Positions 19,007-26,957 of a stretch of DNA of 39,056 bases are shown here, piece by piece. The number at the start of each line of letters is the position of its first letter. The first letter of the stretch is position 1. The notes under the pieces are model-generated. The model searched no databases, was not told where the DNA came from, and saw nothing but the letters and a program-made list of their open reading frames with translations. The position numbers and the translations under genes are program-made. The DNA is taken from NCBI GenBank assembly GCA_003149565.1, contig QCWH01000027.1:1-39056 (forward strand), written 5' to 3'. This stretch comes from Marivita sp. XM-24bin2. Lineage in GTDB: Bacteria; Pseudomonadota; Alphaproteobacteria; Rhodobacterales; Rhodobacteraceae.

Positions 19007-20025
19007 GCACGCGTTTCGACACTGGCGCTGTCGAAGCGTGGATGATGGCAAATGTTCCCGGATTCCACGGACCGATCTCGGTTGAGAAATTCGCAACCGG
19101 CCAATCCAATCCGACTTTCAAATTGACCGCTGCATCGGGCACCTACGTGTTGCGTCGCAAGCCACCGGGTCAGCTTCTGAAATCCGCACATGCCGTAGAT
19201 CGCGAATTCCGGGTGCAAGGCGCGCTCGCAGATACGGATGTGCCCGTCGCCCAAATGCGTGCCTTCTGCGAAGACGATAGCGTGATTGGGTCGATGTTCT
19301 ACATCATGGACTATGTTGACGGACGCACATTCGTTGACCCACGACTGCCCGATGTCGGTATTGACGATCGGAGAGCAATTTTTGACGAGATGAACCGCGT
19401 TCTTGCGGCCATTCACTCAGTTGATCTTGGTTTCGCCGGGCTGACTGACTACGGTCCTCAGGGGAATTATTATCAGCGCCAGATTGATCGCTGGACCAAA
19501 CAGTACCGCGCCAGTGAAACCGAAACGATCCCAGACATGGACGCTCTGATCTCTTGGCTGCAAGAAAATGTCCCAGACGATGATGGGCAAGTGACGCTGG
19601 TTCACGGTGACTATCGCATCGATAATCTGCTGTTTGCGCCGGATGCTTCGAACTGCGTTGCTGTCTTGGATTGGGAGTTGTCCACTTTGGGACATCCCTA
19701 CGCCGACCTCGCGGCAGTCATCATGCAATGGGCACTGCCGCCCGGGGATGCCGGTCGCGGATTGGCTGGCGTTGACCGAGCCGTCTTAGGTTTGCCGGAA
19801 GATGAAGCGTTCATTGAAGCGTATTGCGTGCGCATGGGTCTGCCAGGCATTGACCGCTTCGGATTTTACTTGGCCTTCTGCTTCTTCCGTATGGCGTCCA
19901 TCCTTCAGGGCGTCAAACGCAGGGCGCTGGACGGAAATGCATCCAATCCCGCGCGTGCTCTCGAGCTTGGTGCATTTGTCCCGACCTTCGCCAAGGGCGG
20001 ATTGGACGCGGCGAAAACCGTTTAA
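19003..20025 (+). CDS. APH-family phosphotransferase, ACAD10/11- or LvaA-like
   Basis: The product is a 340-residue small-molecule kinase of the aminoglycoside phosphotransferase fold. It has the N-lobe GQSNPTFKL and a candidate ATP-binding lysine in VLRRKPPG (Lys53). The catalytic HGDYRIDN follows (residues 201-208, Asp203 as base, Asn208), with the metal-binding Asp223 in VLDWELSTLGHPYADL. All kinase residues are present. Antibiotic resistance is unlikely: its start overlaps the acyl-CoA dehydrogenase gene by four bases, and the FATGQSN...RRKPPG and DWELSTLGHP patterns are those of the ACAD10/11-associated family. By analogy it may phosphorylate 4-hydroxyacyl-CoA for the neighbouring enzyme. 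Confidence 0.88.
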   Translation: MSTRFDTGAVEAWMMANVPGFHGPISVEKFATGQSNPTFKLTAASGTYVLRRKPPGQLLKSAHAVDREFRVQGALADTDVPVAQMRAFCEDDSVIGSMFYIMDYVDGRTFVDPRLPDVGIDDRRAIFDEMNRVLAAIHSVDLGFAGLTDYGPQGNYYQRQIDRWTKQYRASETETIPDMDALISWLQENVPDDDGQVTLVHGDYRIDNLLFAPDASNCVAVLDWELSTLGHPYADLAAVIMQWALPPGDAGRGLAGVDRAVLGLPEDEAFIEAYCVRMGLPGIDRFGFYLAFCFFRMASILQGVKRRALDGNASNPARALELGAFVPTFAKGGLDAAKTV

Positions 20026-20045
20026 ACTTGGATTCTGGAAAAATT

Positions 20046-20121
20046 GGTCGGGCTGAGAGGATTCGAACCTCCGACCCCCTGCTCCCGAAGCAGGTGCGCT
20101 ACCAGGCTGCGCTACAGCCCG
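20046..20121 (-). tRNA. tRNA-Pro (anticodon CGG)
   Basis: Read on the minus strand, the sequence folds as a complete cloverleaf. The acceptor stem is CGGGCTG/CAGCCCG, the D arm GCGC...GCGC, the anticodon stem CCTGC/GCAGG with loop TTCGGGA (anticodon CGG, reading CCG proline codons), and the T arm contains GGTTCGAAT. The 3' CCA is encoded (20046-20048) and a short T-run follows. It sits between converging genes. Confidence 0.95.
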
Positions 20122-20195
20122 ACCGTGCTGCGGGACCTACTGCCCAGGCGCGGATTTGACAAGACCAGTTTTCACAATGATCCGCTAAATCTTGG

Positions 20196-21176
20196 TCAAT
20201 CCATTTGGTCCACGGCTCGATTTTTGTCTCGAAACCGACCTGACGTCATAAGACCACTGAGACGCAGCGTAGACGGAGTTCCGATTCTGCTTCGTGTCCG
20301 CAGAACGGGTGTGTTCTTCGATGTGCCCGCGCGGCTTTCTCGGAAGACGATGAACACACCGGATGCAATGATGATAACTGCGCCCACCGCAGTGAAGACA
20401 TCGGTTGTCTCCCCAAAGAAGAAAAGCCCATAAACCGTCGCCCATAGAATCTGGGAGTATTGCATTGGTGCGACAATCGCAGCCTCGCCAGTCTGATAGG
20501 CTGCTATGATCATCCGGCCTGCAATCCATGCCATCAAAGAAATCAGCGCCAGGATGCCCAAGTGCTCAATCGGCATGGGTTTGTAGACAAAGGCCAAGGC
20601 GACCCCCATGATCAAGAAATTTGCGACCATCGGATAGAGTAACATAACCACCGTACGCTCTTCGGCGCCGATCTTGCGCACGACAATCGATGCGAAGGCT
20701 CCTCCGAAAGCGGCGAGGATTGCCGCAGCGTGCCCCAGATTAAGATCAGTTGACCCTGGTCTAAGAACCACCAGAACGCCTACCAGACCGACGATGACCG
20801 CCATCCATCGTTGCAAGCGAACCGTTTCGCCGAGGATTGGAATCGAGAGGACTGTAATGAGCAGTGGCGTTGCAAAAAGTATGGCATAGGTTTGCGTCAG
20901 CGGCAGCGCCGAGAAGGCGTAGAAGGCGGAGACGCCCGTCACCACCGCACCTATCGTGCGCACTGCCATCCACCAGGGGTGAACAGGTACCAGCGTTCCA
21001 GGCTTTGCGTCTCGCATCAACATAATCGTCGCGAGCGGGAAACTGAGAAGGACACTGAAAAAGACGATCTGGATCGGCGAATACACCGAGCCCAACGTTT
21101 TTATGAAGACATCGTGCGTCGAAAAAAGCCCGAAGGCAAGGAGAGCCAGCAAAGCGCCTTTCACATTCGAAGACAT
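20196..21176 (-). CDS. DMT-family (EamA) transporter
   Basis: The product is an inner-membrane transporter of the drug/metabolite superfamily: 326 residues, about ten hydrophobic helices, two EamA repeats (roughly 5-140 and 150-285) and a basic, polar tail of about 45 residues. Motifs such as PLTQTYAILFATPLL, GETVRLQRW, APMQYSQILWA and FGETTD are typical. The substrate cannot be read from sequence. An AAAGGAGG ribosome-binding site lies directly before the ATG. It follows leuB by 26 bases in the same direction and may share its transcript; a role in amino-acid export is possible but unsupported. Confidence 0.88.
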   Translation of the reverse strand: MSSNVKGALLALLAFGLFSTHDVFIKTLGSVYSPIQIVFFSVLLSFPLATIMLMRDAKPGTLVPVHPWWMAVRTIGAVVTGVSAFYAFSALPLTQTYAILFATPLLITVLSIPILGETVRLQRWMAVIVGLVGVLVVLRPGSTDLNLGHAAAILAAFGGAFASIVVRKIGAEERTVVMLLYPMVANFLIMGVALAFVYKPMPIEHLGILALISLMAWIAGRMIIAAYQTGEAAIVAPMQYSQILWATVYGLFFFGETTDVFTAVGAVIIIASGVFIVFRESRAGTSKNTPVLRTRSRIGTPSTLRLSGLMTSGRFRDKNRAVDQMD

Positions 21177-21202
21177 CGCTGGCCTCCTTTCCTTTCGATG
21201 GT

Positions 21203-22312
21203 TTACAGACTCGCGTCGAGTGCGGCGACGATCGCATCACCCATTTCTGATGTGGACATGGGTGTTCCACCTTCTGGCCCCATCAGGTCTGCAGTGCGAG
21301 CACCATCGGCGAGGACCTTTTCTATTGCAGCTTCGAGGCGAGCGGCCTCATCGCCCTGATCAAAGCTGTACCGTAGTGCCATTGCAAAACTGAGGATACA
21401 GGCAATCGGGTTCGCCTTGCCCTCGCCCGCGATATCGGGCGCTGAGCCATGTACCGGTTCATAGAGCGCTTTTGGTCGGCCGTTTGCCATTGGCGCGCCA
21501 AGGCTTGCCGAGGGCAGCATCCCAAGGCTGCCTGTCAGCATAGCCGCAGCGTCTGAAAGAAGGTCACCGAAGAGGTTGTCGGTCACGATCACGTCGAACT
21601 GCTTGGGCCAGCGGCAAAGCTGCATTGCGCCAGCATCGGCATACATATGCGACAGTTCGACGTCAGGGTAGTCCTCGTCATGCACCTTCTGAACGACTTC
21701 ACGCCAGAGGATGCCCGACTCCATGACGTTGGCTTTCTCCATGGAGCAAACCTTGTTGCCCCGGCGGCGCGCGAGTTCAAATGCCGAACGCGCGACACGG
21801 TCAATCTCGCTCTCAGTGTAGCGTTGCGTGTTGATTCCGACACGCTCATTGCCTTCGTTGATAATGCCGCGCGGCTCGCCGAAATAGATGCCCGAGGTCA
21901 ATTCGCGCACGATCATGATATCGAGGCCGGCAACAACGTCCTTCTTCAACGAAGAGAAGTCGGCAAGAGCGTCAAAACATTGCGCCGGGCGCAGGTTGGC
22001 AAAGAGATCCATCTCCTTGCGCAGACGCAGCAGGCCACGTTCCGGCTTCACGCTGAAATCGAGATTATCGTATTTCGGCCCACCAACGGCCCCCAACAGG
22101 ACGGCATCTACTTCTTGGGCTTTGGCCATCGTATCGTCATGCAAGGGAGTTCCGTGCTTGTCGTACGCCGCCCCACCGACGAGGTCTTCGCTTACGTCAA
22201 ACGTCAGATCACGCTTGGCTCCGTACCAGTCGATAATCTTACGCACCTCGGTCATCACCTCGGGGCCAATCCCGTCACCGGGCAGTATCAAAAGCGAAGC
22301 GTTGCTCATCAT
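21203..22312 (-). CDS. leuB: 3-isopropylmalate dehydrogenase
   Basis: LeuB catalyses the NAD-dependent oxidative decarboxylation of 3-isopropylmalate in leucine biosynthesis. The 369-residue product has [13 protein letters not shown] at the N-terminus, [45 protein letters not shown] and [12 protein letters not shown], which together cover substrate- and NAD-binding residues. Two ATGs are adjacent (22312 and 22309) behind AAAGGA. Unlike many genomes, leuB is separated from leuCD here by two unrelated genes. A TTGACC overlapping the end of the upstream gene may be the -35 box of its own promoter, but the -10 is poor. Confidence 0.97.
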   Translation of the reverse strand: MMSNASLLILPGDGIGPEVMTEVRKIIDWYGAKRDLTFDVSEDLVGGAAYDKHGTPLHDDTMAKAQEVDAVLLGAVGGPKYDNLDFSVKPERGLLRLRKEMDLFANLRPAQCFDALADFSSLKKDVVAGLDIMIVRELTSGIYFGEPRGIINEGNERVGINTQRYTESEIDRVARSAFELARRRGNKVCSMEKANVMESGILWREVVQKVHDEDYPDVELSHMYADAGAMQLCRWPKQFDVIVTDNLFGDLLSDAAAMLTGSLGMLPSASLGAPMANGRPKALYEPVHGSAPDIAGEGKANPIACILSFAMALRYSFDQGDEAARLEAAIEKVLADGARTADLMGPEGGTPMSTSEMGDAIVAALDASL

Positions 22313-22366
22313 GGGTTCCTTTGATCAACTGAGTTGTGCTTCGCGTAGCGTCGCAGGCTCCTAGGG

Positions 22367-23458
22367 TCAAGGCAGGGGCGCATCCGGCAAAGCCAGATCA
22401 ACGGTGATCAAACTGTGCTGCTGACCCTCCAGCACAGGCCAAACCCGGGCAGACAAGATTTCGAAACCTGACGATGGCAGAACATACGACACGCGCATCG
22501 GGCCGGGGCGATCCCAATGCGCTGTGACCTGTCCGGCAAGTGGGTCCTGCAGCTCAGAGTTTGCCAAAAACAGAGCCATTGCATCGCGCGCGCCTTCACC
22601 ACGTTCAGGGTCAAGGTTGGTATTGGACATGAACGCAAATGGACCAGTCAAGTCTTTGATGATCTGCTCCCAGAGCCGCAATTCGTCTCTGTTGCGCCGT
22701 CCATTGCGGTCTTCGGGTCCATCAAACACCGGTGGCCCGGCATGACCGATCAAGAGTGTTACCTTTCGGGCATCAGGTTGGCCGGGGACAAGAACAGGCA
22801 CCAACCAGTGCCCACCGCTCGACACACGTTGGACGCCAAACCCAACGTCAGATTTGAGAATGAGAGTACCAGTCAGGTCACGCCAAAGCATCTCATTGAA
22901 CGAACGAACTTCTTGATCTTCCAAGGGAAACCGAGACAGAACCGCAAGTGCTTCTTGCCCTGGAAAGCGGCCATAGGCCTGCGCATCTTCCGGCTCACCA
23001 AAGCGTCCGTCGCCATCGACATCCAAGTTTGTTGGACGCCCTGAATTCGAATTCAAAGGAAGGACAAAGCGATGCCCATTGTCCACAAGCTCCGCGAATG
23101 CCCGCAGAGTGATGCTGCTGGCGTCATAGTCGAACCGCGTCAGCACAACGATATCCGCGTCCGCTTCTGCGATTGCGTTTGCCACGGTGACCAGCTCGCG
23201 ATCTGCCTCAAGAAGATCGCGCAGTAACAGACCTGGACCGTCTCGCGAAATCAAAACGTGCCAAAGTGCAACCCGCAGGTCTTTGGCACCAGCCGCTGCT
23301 GGCGCGCAAAGCATCGCAAATAATGCGAGTATCAGACCAGTTGCAAATCGTCCTCTTGTGCGTATGCCCGGCGACGTTTTTCCTCGATCAGCGCAGCAAC
23401 GCGAAACAGGGCAATCCCACGCATCATCAATGTCAATGGCAGGAATGCCCACGCGCAT
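22367..23458 (-). CDS. Degenerate endonuclease/exonuclease/phosphatase-fold protein
   Basis: The product resembles the exported EEP-family proteins of bacteria over its whole length, with strong matches such as PPVFDGPEDRNGRRNRDELRLW, LDVDGDGRFGEPEDAQAYGRFPGQ and YVLPSSGFEI. Yet residues that normally bind metal or catalyse are replaced. The usual NEFDYD is TRFDYD (Arg108), GDxN is SNTN (278-281), RVDYVLPS has Ser324 for Asp, and SDHR is QQHS (346-349). It is probably non-catalytic. A hydrophobic segment (RTRGRFATGLILALFAMLCAPAAAGA, about 33-58) looks like a signal peptide. The start is uncertain: the ATG at 23458 overlaps the upstream gene by 127 bases, and the only close alternatives are CTG at 23335 or ATG at 23314, which cut the signal. 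Confidence 0.7.
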   Translation of the reverse strand: MRVGIPAIDIDDAWDCPVSRCCADRGKTSPGIRTRGRFATGLILALFAMLCAPAAAGAKDLRVALWHVLISRDGPGLLLRDLLEADRELVTVANAIAEADADIVVLTRFDYDASSITLRAFAELVDNGHRFVLPLNSNSGRPTNLDVDGDGRFGEPEDAQAYGRFPGQEALAVLSRFPLEDQEVRSFNEMLWRDLTGTLILKSDVGFGVQRVSSGGHWLVPVLVPGQPDARKVTLLIGHAGPPVFDGPEDRNGRRNRDELRLWEQIIKDLTGPFAFMSNTNLDPERGEGARDAMALFLANSELQDPLAGQVTAHWDRPGPMRVSYVLPSSGFEILSARVWPVLEGQQHSLITVDLALPDAPLP

Positions 23459-24168
23459 AGTACCCAGATCAAGGTTTCCGGCACTGCCAGCATCGAAGCA
23501 TCAAACGTATCGACCCAAAAACGCAGCAACGCCGGGATCAGGAATGGCAGCAAAAACCCTAACGCAAGGTTAAAATGTGCGTCCCGTTTCAGCCGAAACA
23601 ATACGTCACGCCCGGATGTCGGATCAAACAGAGGCAAATTGATCCAGAAATTGAATGCGGATTTGCGGATCGGCCAAAAAATGAAGCGCGCATGTATCCA
23701 GAACAACAGCAATGCGATCATCGAGACAGAGAGGAGCAGGCTGGCTATGCGCGTGCCAAAAGCAACATCAAACCAACCGGGCAAACCCGCCAGAGCAATC
23801 GACATCAATCTGACGGGGGAATACGGAAAATCCAAAACAGACTCAGCGCCGCGCGCCATCGTCTCCAGCAACGTCGGCGGCAATGTTGGATCGCGCATAT
23901 CAGACAAGACAAGGAGAGACGCAAACCACACACAGAAAAACAGGGCAAGGAAACGCAAGCGATTGAACGGCGGCGCGTTTCGGAACTCTAAGAAAGTCGG
24001 GTATTCGCTGTTGTATTCAGCAAATGTCACAACCGCAGCGACCATCGCGACAAGAGCCGCCATCTGCGCCGTGTCGCTAGAAGTGCCTGGAAGAACCAGT
24101 GACGGAATCGCCACCAGGAACGCCATCAACACCGCACGCACAGCTGATCCGATGATCCGCTTGACCAC
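23332..24168 (-). CDS. Uncharacterised integral membrane protein
   Basis: I do not recognise this family. From a GTG at 24168, which has AGGGA at ideal spacing upstream, the product is 278 residues (VVKRIIGSAVRAVLMAF). About six hydrophobic segments are visible, with amphipathic loops carrying NSEYPTFLEFRNAPPFNR, HARFIFWPIRKSAFNFWINLP and a basic C-terminus EEKRRRAYAQEDDLQLV. The frame is open to an ATG at 24294, but that 42-residue extension is polar and lacks a ribosome-binding site. The end overlaps the degenerate EEP gene, so the two are likely translated together and may form an envelope unit. Confidence 0.7.
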   Translation of the reverse strand: MVKRIIGSAVRAVLMAFLVAIPSLVLPGTSSDTAQMAALVAMVAAVVTFAEYNSEYPTFLEFRNAPPFNRLRFLALFFCVWFASLLVLSDMRDPTLPPTLLETMARGAESVLDFPYSPVRLMSIALAGLPGWFDVAFGTRIASLLLSVSMIALLLFWIHARFIFWPIRKSAFNFWINLPLFDPTSGRDVLFRLKRDAHFNLALGFLLPFLIPALLRFWVDTFDASMLAVPETLIWVLCAWAFLPLTLMMRGIALFRVAALIEEKRRRAYAQEDDLQLV

Positions 24169-24481
24169 TCTCGTTCCCTTCAATCTGGACGGACGCGATA
24201 CGATGCCGCGGCCTTGTTCCAAATTTATGCCGCCGGGATTGGCGGACTGCCTCATTCTTGCCCCAGTTTTGCCCAAGTTCGCAGGATCGCTCAACTGCAG
24301 TTGTTGCCAGCCCCTGCGAAACCATTGAACTCACTCGGAAACTGGTGCTCGTTTACATCAGCAATCGCCTTGAAATATGGCATTCACGGATCGCACCACA
24401 AAATCTGGTAGCCTTGCTCACAATCCTACAAAAGAAGAGGCCGCCCTGACGGACGGCCTTTTGTGAATACTGTCGGAGTTT
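24169..24481. other. Gene-free stretch between leuD and the membrane protein gene
   Basis: This 313-base interval contains a strong bidirectional hairpin terminator at its right end and presumably the promoter of the leftward membrane-protein gene. A weak candidate on the minus strand, TTGTGG followed after 17 bases by ATATTT, lies around 24373-24401. No RNA gene or convincing small gene was seen. Confidence 0.5.
24437..24464. terminator. Bidirectional terminator after leuD
   Basis: AGGCCGCCC (24438-24446), TGAC, GGACGGCCT (24451-24459) form a nine-pair stem with one wobble. TTTTGT follows on the + strand, and CTCTTTTG follows on the minus strand. It ends the leuCD transcript 18 bases after leuD. 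Confidence 0.85.
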
Positions 24482-25087
24482 TTAAACCCAGGGGCGGGCC
24501 TGACTGGCCTGCGCTTCAAAGCTGTCAATGGATGCTGCCTTTTCCATCGTAAGCCCGATATCGTCGAGACCATTCATCAGGCAGTGCTTCTTGAAGCTGT
24601 CGAGTTCAAACGAAAAGCTCTCGCCGTCAGAACTGGTGACCGTCTGGTTCTCCAGATCAACAGTCATCCGTGCGTTAGAGCCTTTCTCGGCATCCTTCAT
24701 CAGGACATCCACCGCTTCGCGCGGGAGAACAATGGGGAGAATGCCGTTCTTGAAGCAGTTGTTGTAGAAGATGTCAGCAAACGAGGTCGAGATAACCGAC
24801 CGAATGCCGAAATCCTTGAGCGCCCACGGAGCGTGCTCACGCGACGATCCACAGCCGAAGTTGTCGCCGGCGACAAGAATCTCGGCGTCTCGATACTGCG
24901 GTTTGTTCAGAACGAAATCGGGGATCTCGTTACCGGCATCATCGTAACGCATCTCGTCAAACAGGTTCACGCCTAAGCCCGAGCGCTTGATTGTCTTCAG
25001 AAACTGCTTGGGGATGATCATATCAGTGTCGATATTCACCAACGGCATGGGTGCCGCGATCCCGGTGAGTTTTTCGAATTTTTCCAT
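24482..25087 (-). CDS. leuD: 3-isopropylmalate dehydratase small subunit
   Basis: LeuD is the small (swivel-domain) subunit of isopropylmalate isomerase, which converts 2- to 3-isopropylmalate. The 201-residue product has [17 protein letters not shown] near the N-terminus and the conserved [17 protein letters not shown] and [17 protein letters not shown]. The length is normal for the proteobacterial form. Its ATG shares a base with the leuC stop (TAATG), so the subunits are translationally coupled. Confidence 0.97.
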   Translation of the reverse strand: MEKFEKLTGIAAPMPLVNIDTDMIIPKQFLKTIKRSGLGVNLFDEMRYDDAGNEIPDFVLNKPQYRDAEILVAGDNFGCGSSREHAPWALKDFGIRSVISTSFADIFYNNCFKNGILPIVLPREAVDVLMKDAEKGSNARMTVDLENQTVTSSDGESFSFELDSFKKHCLMNGLDDIGLTMEKAASIDSFEAQASQARPWV

Positions 25088-26490
25088 TACATCATCTCCC
25101 GCACGTCGGTGAGTTTTCCGGTAATCGCCGCCGCAGCAGCCATTGCAGGCGACATCAGGTGTGTCCGTCCGCCACGCCCCTGACGCCCCTCGAAATTGCG
25201 GTTGGATGTCGCCGCGCAGCGTTCACCCGGAGCCAACTGGTCGGGGTTCATCGCAAGGCACATAGAGCAACCGGCAAGACGCCACTCGAAACCTGCTTCT
25301 TTGAAGATGTCCGCCAGACCTTCTTCTTCTGCCTGAGCACGCACTAGGCCAGAGCCGGGAACGACCATCGCCCGCTTCACCGCGATTTTCTTGCCTTTAA
25401 GGATCTCGGCCGCAGCCCGAAGGTCTTCGATCCGACCATTGGTGCAGGACCCGATAAAGACCGTGTCGATCTCGATATCAGAAAGCTTCTGACCCGGTGT
25501 CAGGCCCATATACTCGATCGAGCGCTTCGCAGCACCCACCTTGCCGCCCTCAAAGCTGTCCGGCTTTGGGACTTCCGCTGTGATCGGCAACACGTCTTCG
25601 GGCGAGGTGCCCCATGTCACAACCGGAGCGATGTCTTCACCCTTGATGGTGATCACTTTGTCCCAGTGCGCGTCCTCATCAGAGAAGAGGGTTTTCCACC
25701 ACGCCATTGCTGCCTCCCACTGGGCACCCTTCGGCGCGTGCGGGCGGCCTTTGACATATTCAAAGGTCTTTTCGTCCGGTGCGATCAGGCCCGCGCGCGC
25801 GCCGCCTTCAATCGCCATATTGCAGACAGTCATCCGGCCTTCCATTGACAGGTCGCGAATGGCTTCACCGCAATACTCGATCACATATCCAGTACCGCCG
25901 GCAGTACCGGTTTCACCGATGACTGACAGGGTAATGTCCTTGGCGGTTACACCGGGGCGCAGCTTGCCGGTGATCTCGACCTTCATGTTTTTGGACTTCT
26001 TCTGGATGAGCGTCTGAGTGGCCAGAACGTGCTCGACCTCGGACGTTCCGATCCCGTGCGCCAATGCGCCGAACGCACCGTGCGTCGCGGTGTGGCTGTC
26101 ACCACAAACCACAGTCATACCCGGCAGAGTCCAGCCCTGTTCCGGGCCAACAATGTGAACGATGCCCTGACGCACGTCCGACACTGGATAGTAGTGAATG
26201 CCGAAATCCTTGGCGTTCTTATCCAAAGCCGCCACCTGAATGGCGCTATCTTCAGTCATGTTCTTGGGATCTTCACGACCCGGCGTCGTCGGCACGTTGT
26301 GATCCGGAACCGCGATGGTCTTGTCCGGTGCCCGCACCGAACGGCCTGCCATCCGCAGTCCTTCAAAGGCTTGCGGACTGGTCACTTCGTGAACGAGGTG
26401 ACGATCAATGTAGAGAAGGCAGGTGCCGTCGTCGGCTTCATGTGCGACATGGGCATCCCAGATTTTATCATAGAGCGTTTTGGGGGACAT
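25087..26490 (-). CDS. leuC: 3-isopropylmalate dehydratase large subunit
   Basis: LeuC is the iron-sulfur large subunit of isopropylmalate isomerase. The 467-residue product starts [15 protein letters not shown] and carries [39 protein letters not shown] and the three cysteines that hold the 4Fe-4S cluster, in [11 protein letters not shown] and [12 protein letters not shown]. It is followed by [21 protein letters not shown]. It heads the leuC-leuD operon, with GGGAGTGGACCC before the ATG. A possible 28-codon reading frame lies upstream; no leucine-rich attenuator peptide was found. Confidence 0.98.
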   Translation of the reverse strand: MSPKTLYDKIWDAHVAHEADDGTCLLYIDRHLVHEVTSPQAFEGLRMAGRSVRAPDKTIAVPDHNVPTTPGREDPKNMTEDSAIQVAALDKNAKDFGIHYYPVSDVRQGIVHIVGPEQGWTLPGMTVVCGDSHTATHGAFGALAHGIGTSEVEHVLATQTLIQKKSKNMKVEITGKLRPGVTAKDITLSVIGETGTAGGTGYVIEYCGEAIRDLSMEGRMTVCNMAIEGGARAGLIAPDEKTFEYVKGRPHAPKGAQWEAAMAWWKTLFSDEDAHWDKVITIKGEDIAPVVTWGTSPEDVLPITAEVPKPDSFEGGKVGAAKRSIEYMGLTPGQKLSDIEIDTVFIGSCTNGRIEDLRAAAEILKGKKIAVKRAMVVPGSGLVRAQAEEEGLADIFKEAGFEWRLAGCSMCLAMNPDQLAPGERCAATSNRNFEGRQGRGGRTHLMSPAMAAAAAITGKLTDVREMM

Positions 26491-26550
26491 GGGTCCACTC
26501 CCTTGCTTATCGAAATTTTGGATTTTGGTGAGGCGGGCGCAGGCGCAGGC

Positions 26551-26637
26551 TTATAGCCGCGCGAGCACCGTGTGTGTCGCACCGAAAAAGCGTTCACGCA
26601 AACGCGCACGTTCGGCCAGATCGAAAACCATTTCCAT
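26551..26637 (-). CDS. Possible 28-residue small ORF upstream of leuC
   Basis: An ATG-to-TAA reading frame encodes MEMVFDLAERARLRERFF followed by GATHTVLARL. It lies 60 bases upstream of leuC on the same strand, with AAGG about 12 bases before the ATG. The peptide is amphipathic and arginine-rich, not a run of leucine codons, so it does not look like a classical leu leader. It may be chance. Confidence 0.2.
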   Translation of the reverse strand: MEMVFDLAERARLRERFFGATHTVLARL

Positions 26638-26765
26638 GCAAGATGCCTTACATCATCGGACCCCGTTGCCGCAAGAGCGACGCCGATACGTATACCAGAG
26701 GAAAAATCCGGCAAGGCAGTGAACCAATTCCGTCCCTAGCGCGTATACAAGCATGCGAGGAAATC

Positions 26766-26897
26766 ATGCTGACGAAACTGAACATCATCAATCTTGGGCT
26801 CATTGCGATTCTGGCTGCCGGTCTTATCGTGCATACAGCTGTTGCGGAAACCAAGATTGCACCCGCCCCTGTGGCCCTGCCTTTCGCCGATCTTTGA
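26766..26897 (+). CDS. Small single-pass membrane or secreted peptide (43 residues)
   Basis: This short gene encodes a hydrophobic N-terminus (MLTKLNIINLGLIAILAAG, then LIVHTAVA) that looks like a signal peptide or membrane anchor, followed by a short tail ETKIAPAPVALPFADL. The ATG at 26766 has GAGGA at good spacing. If the AVA site is cleaved, the exported part would be about 16 residues. I know no function. It lies 60 bases before the MscS-type channel gene, in the same direction, and may be co-transcribed with it. Confidence 0.55.
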   Translation: MLTKLNIINLGLIAILAAGLIVHTAVAETKIAPAPVALPFADL

Positions 26898-26957
26898 CCG
26901 GTTGCGCACTGCTTCGCTCGGTGCGACGCTGGCACTAAAGGTCATACAGGGCAAAGC

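Noticed and set aside
19003-20025. Aminoglycoside resistance gene
   Set aside because: The APH fold is present, but overlap with the acyl-CoA dehydrogenase and ACAD10/11-type motifs point to metabolism.
20134-20162. tRNA-Pro promoter TTGTCA-N17-TAGGTC
   Set aside because: Spacing fits, but the -10 matches only two consensus bases, so it was not listed as a feature.
22365-22370. TTGACC as the -35 of a leuB promoter
   Set aside because: The matching -10 (TACGCG) is poor; mentioned under leuB only.
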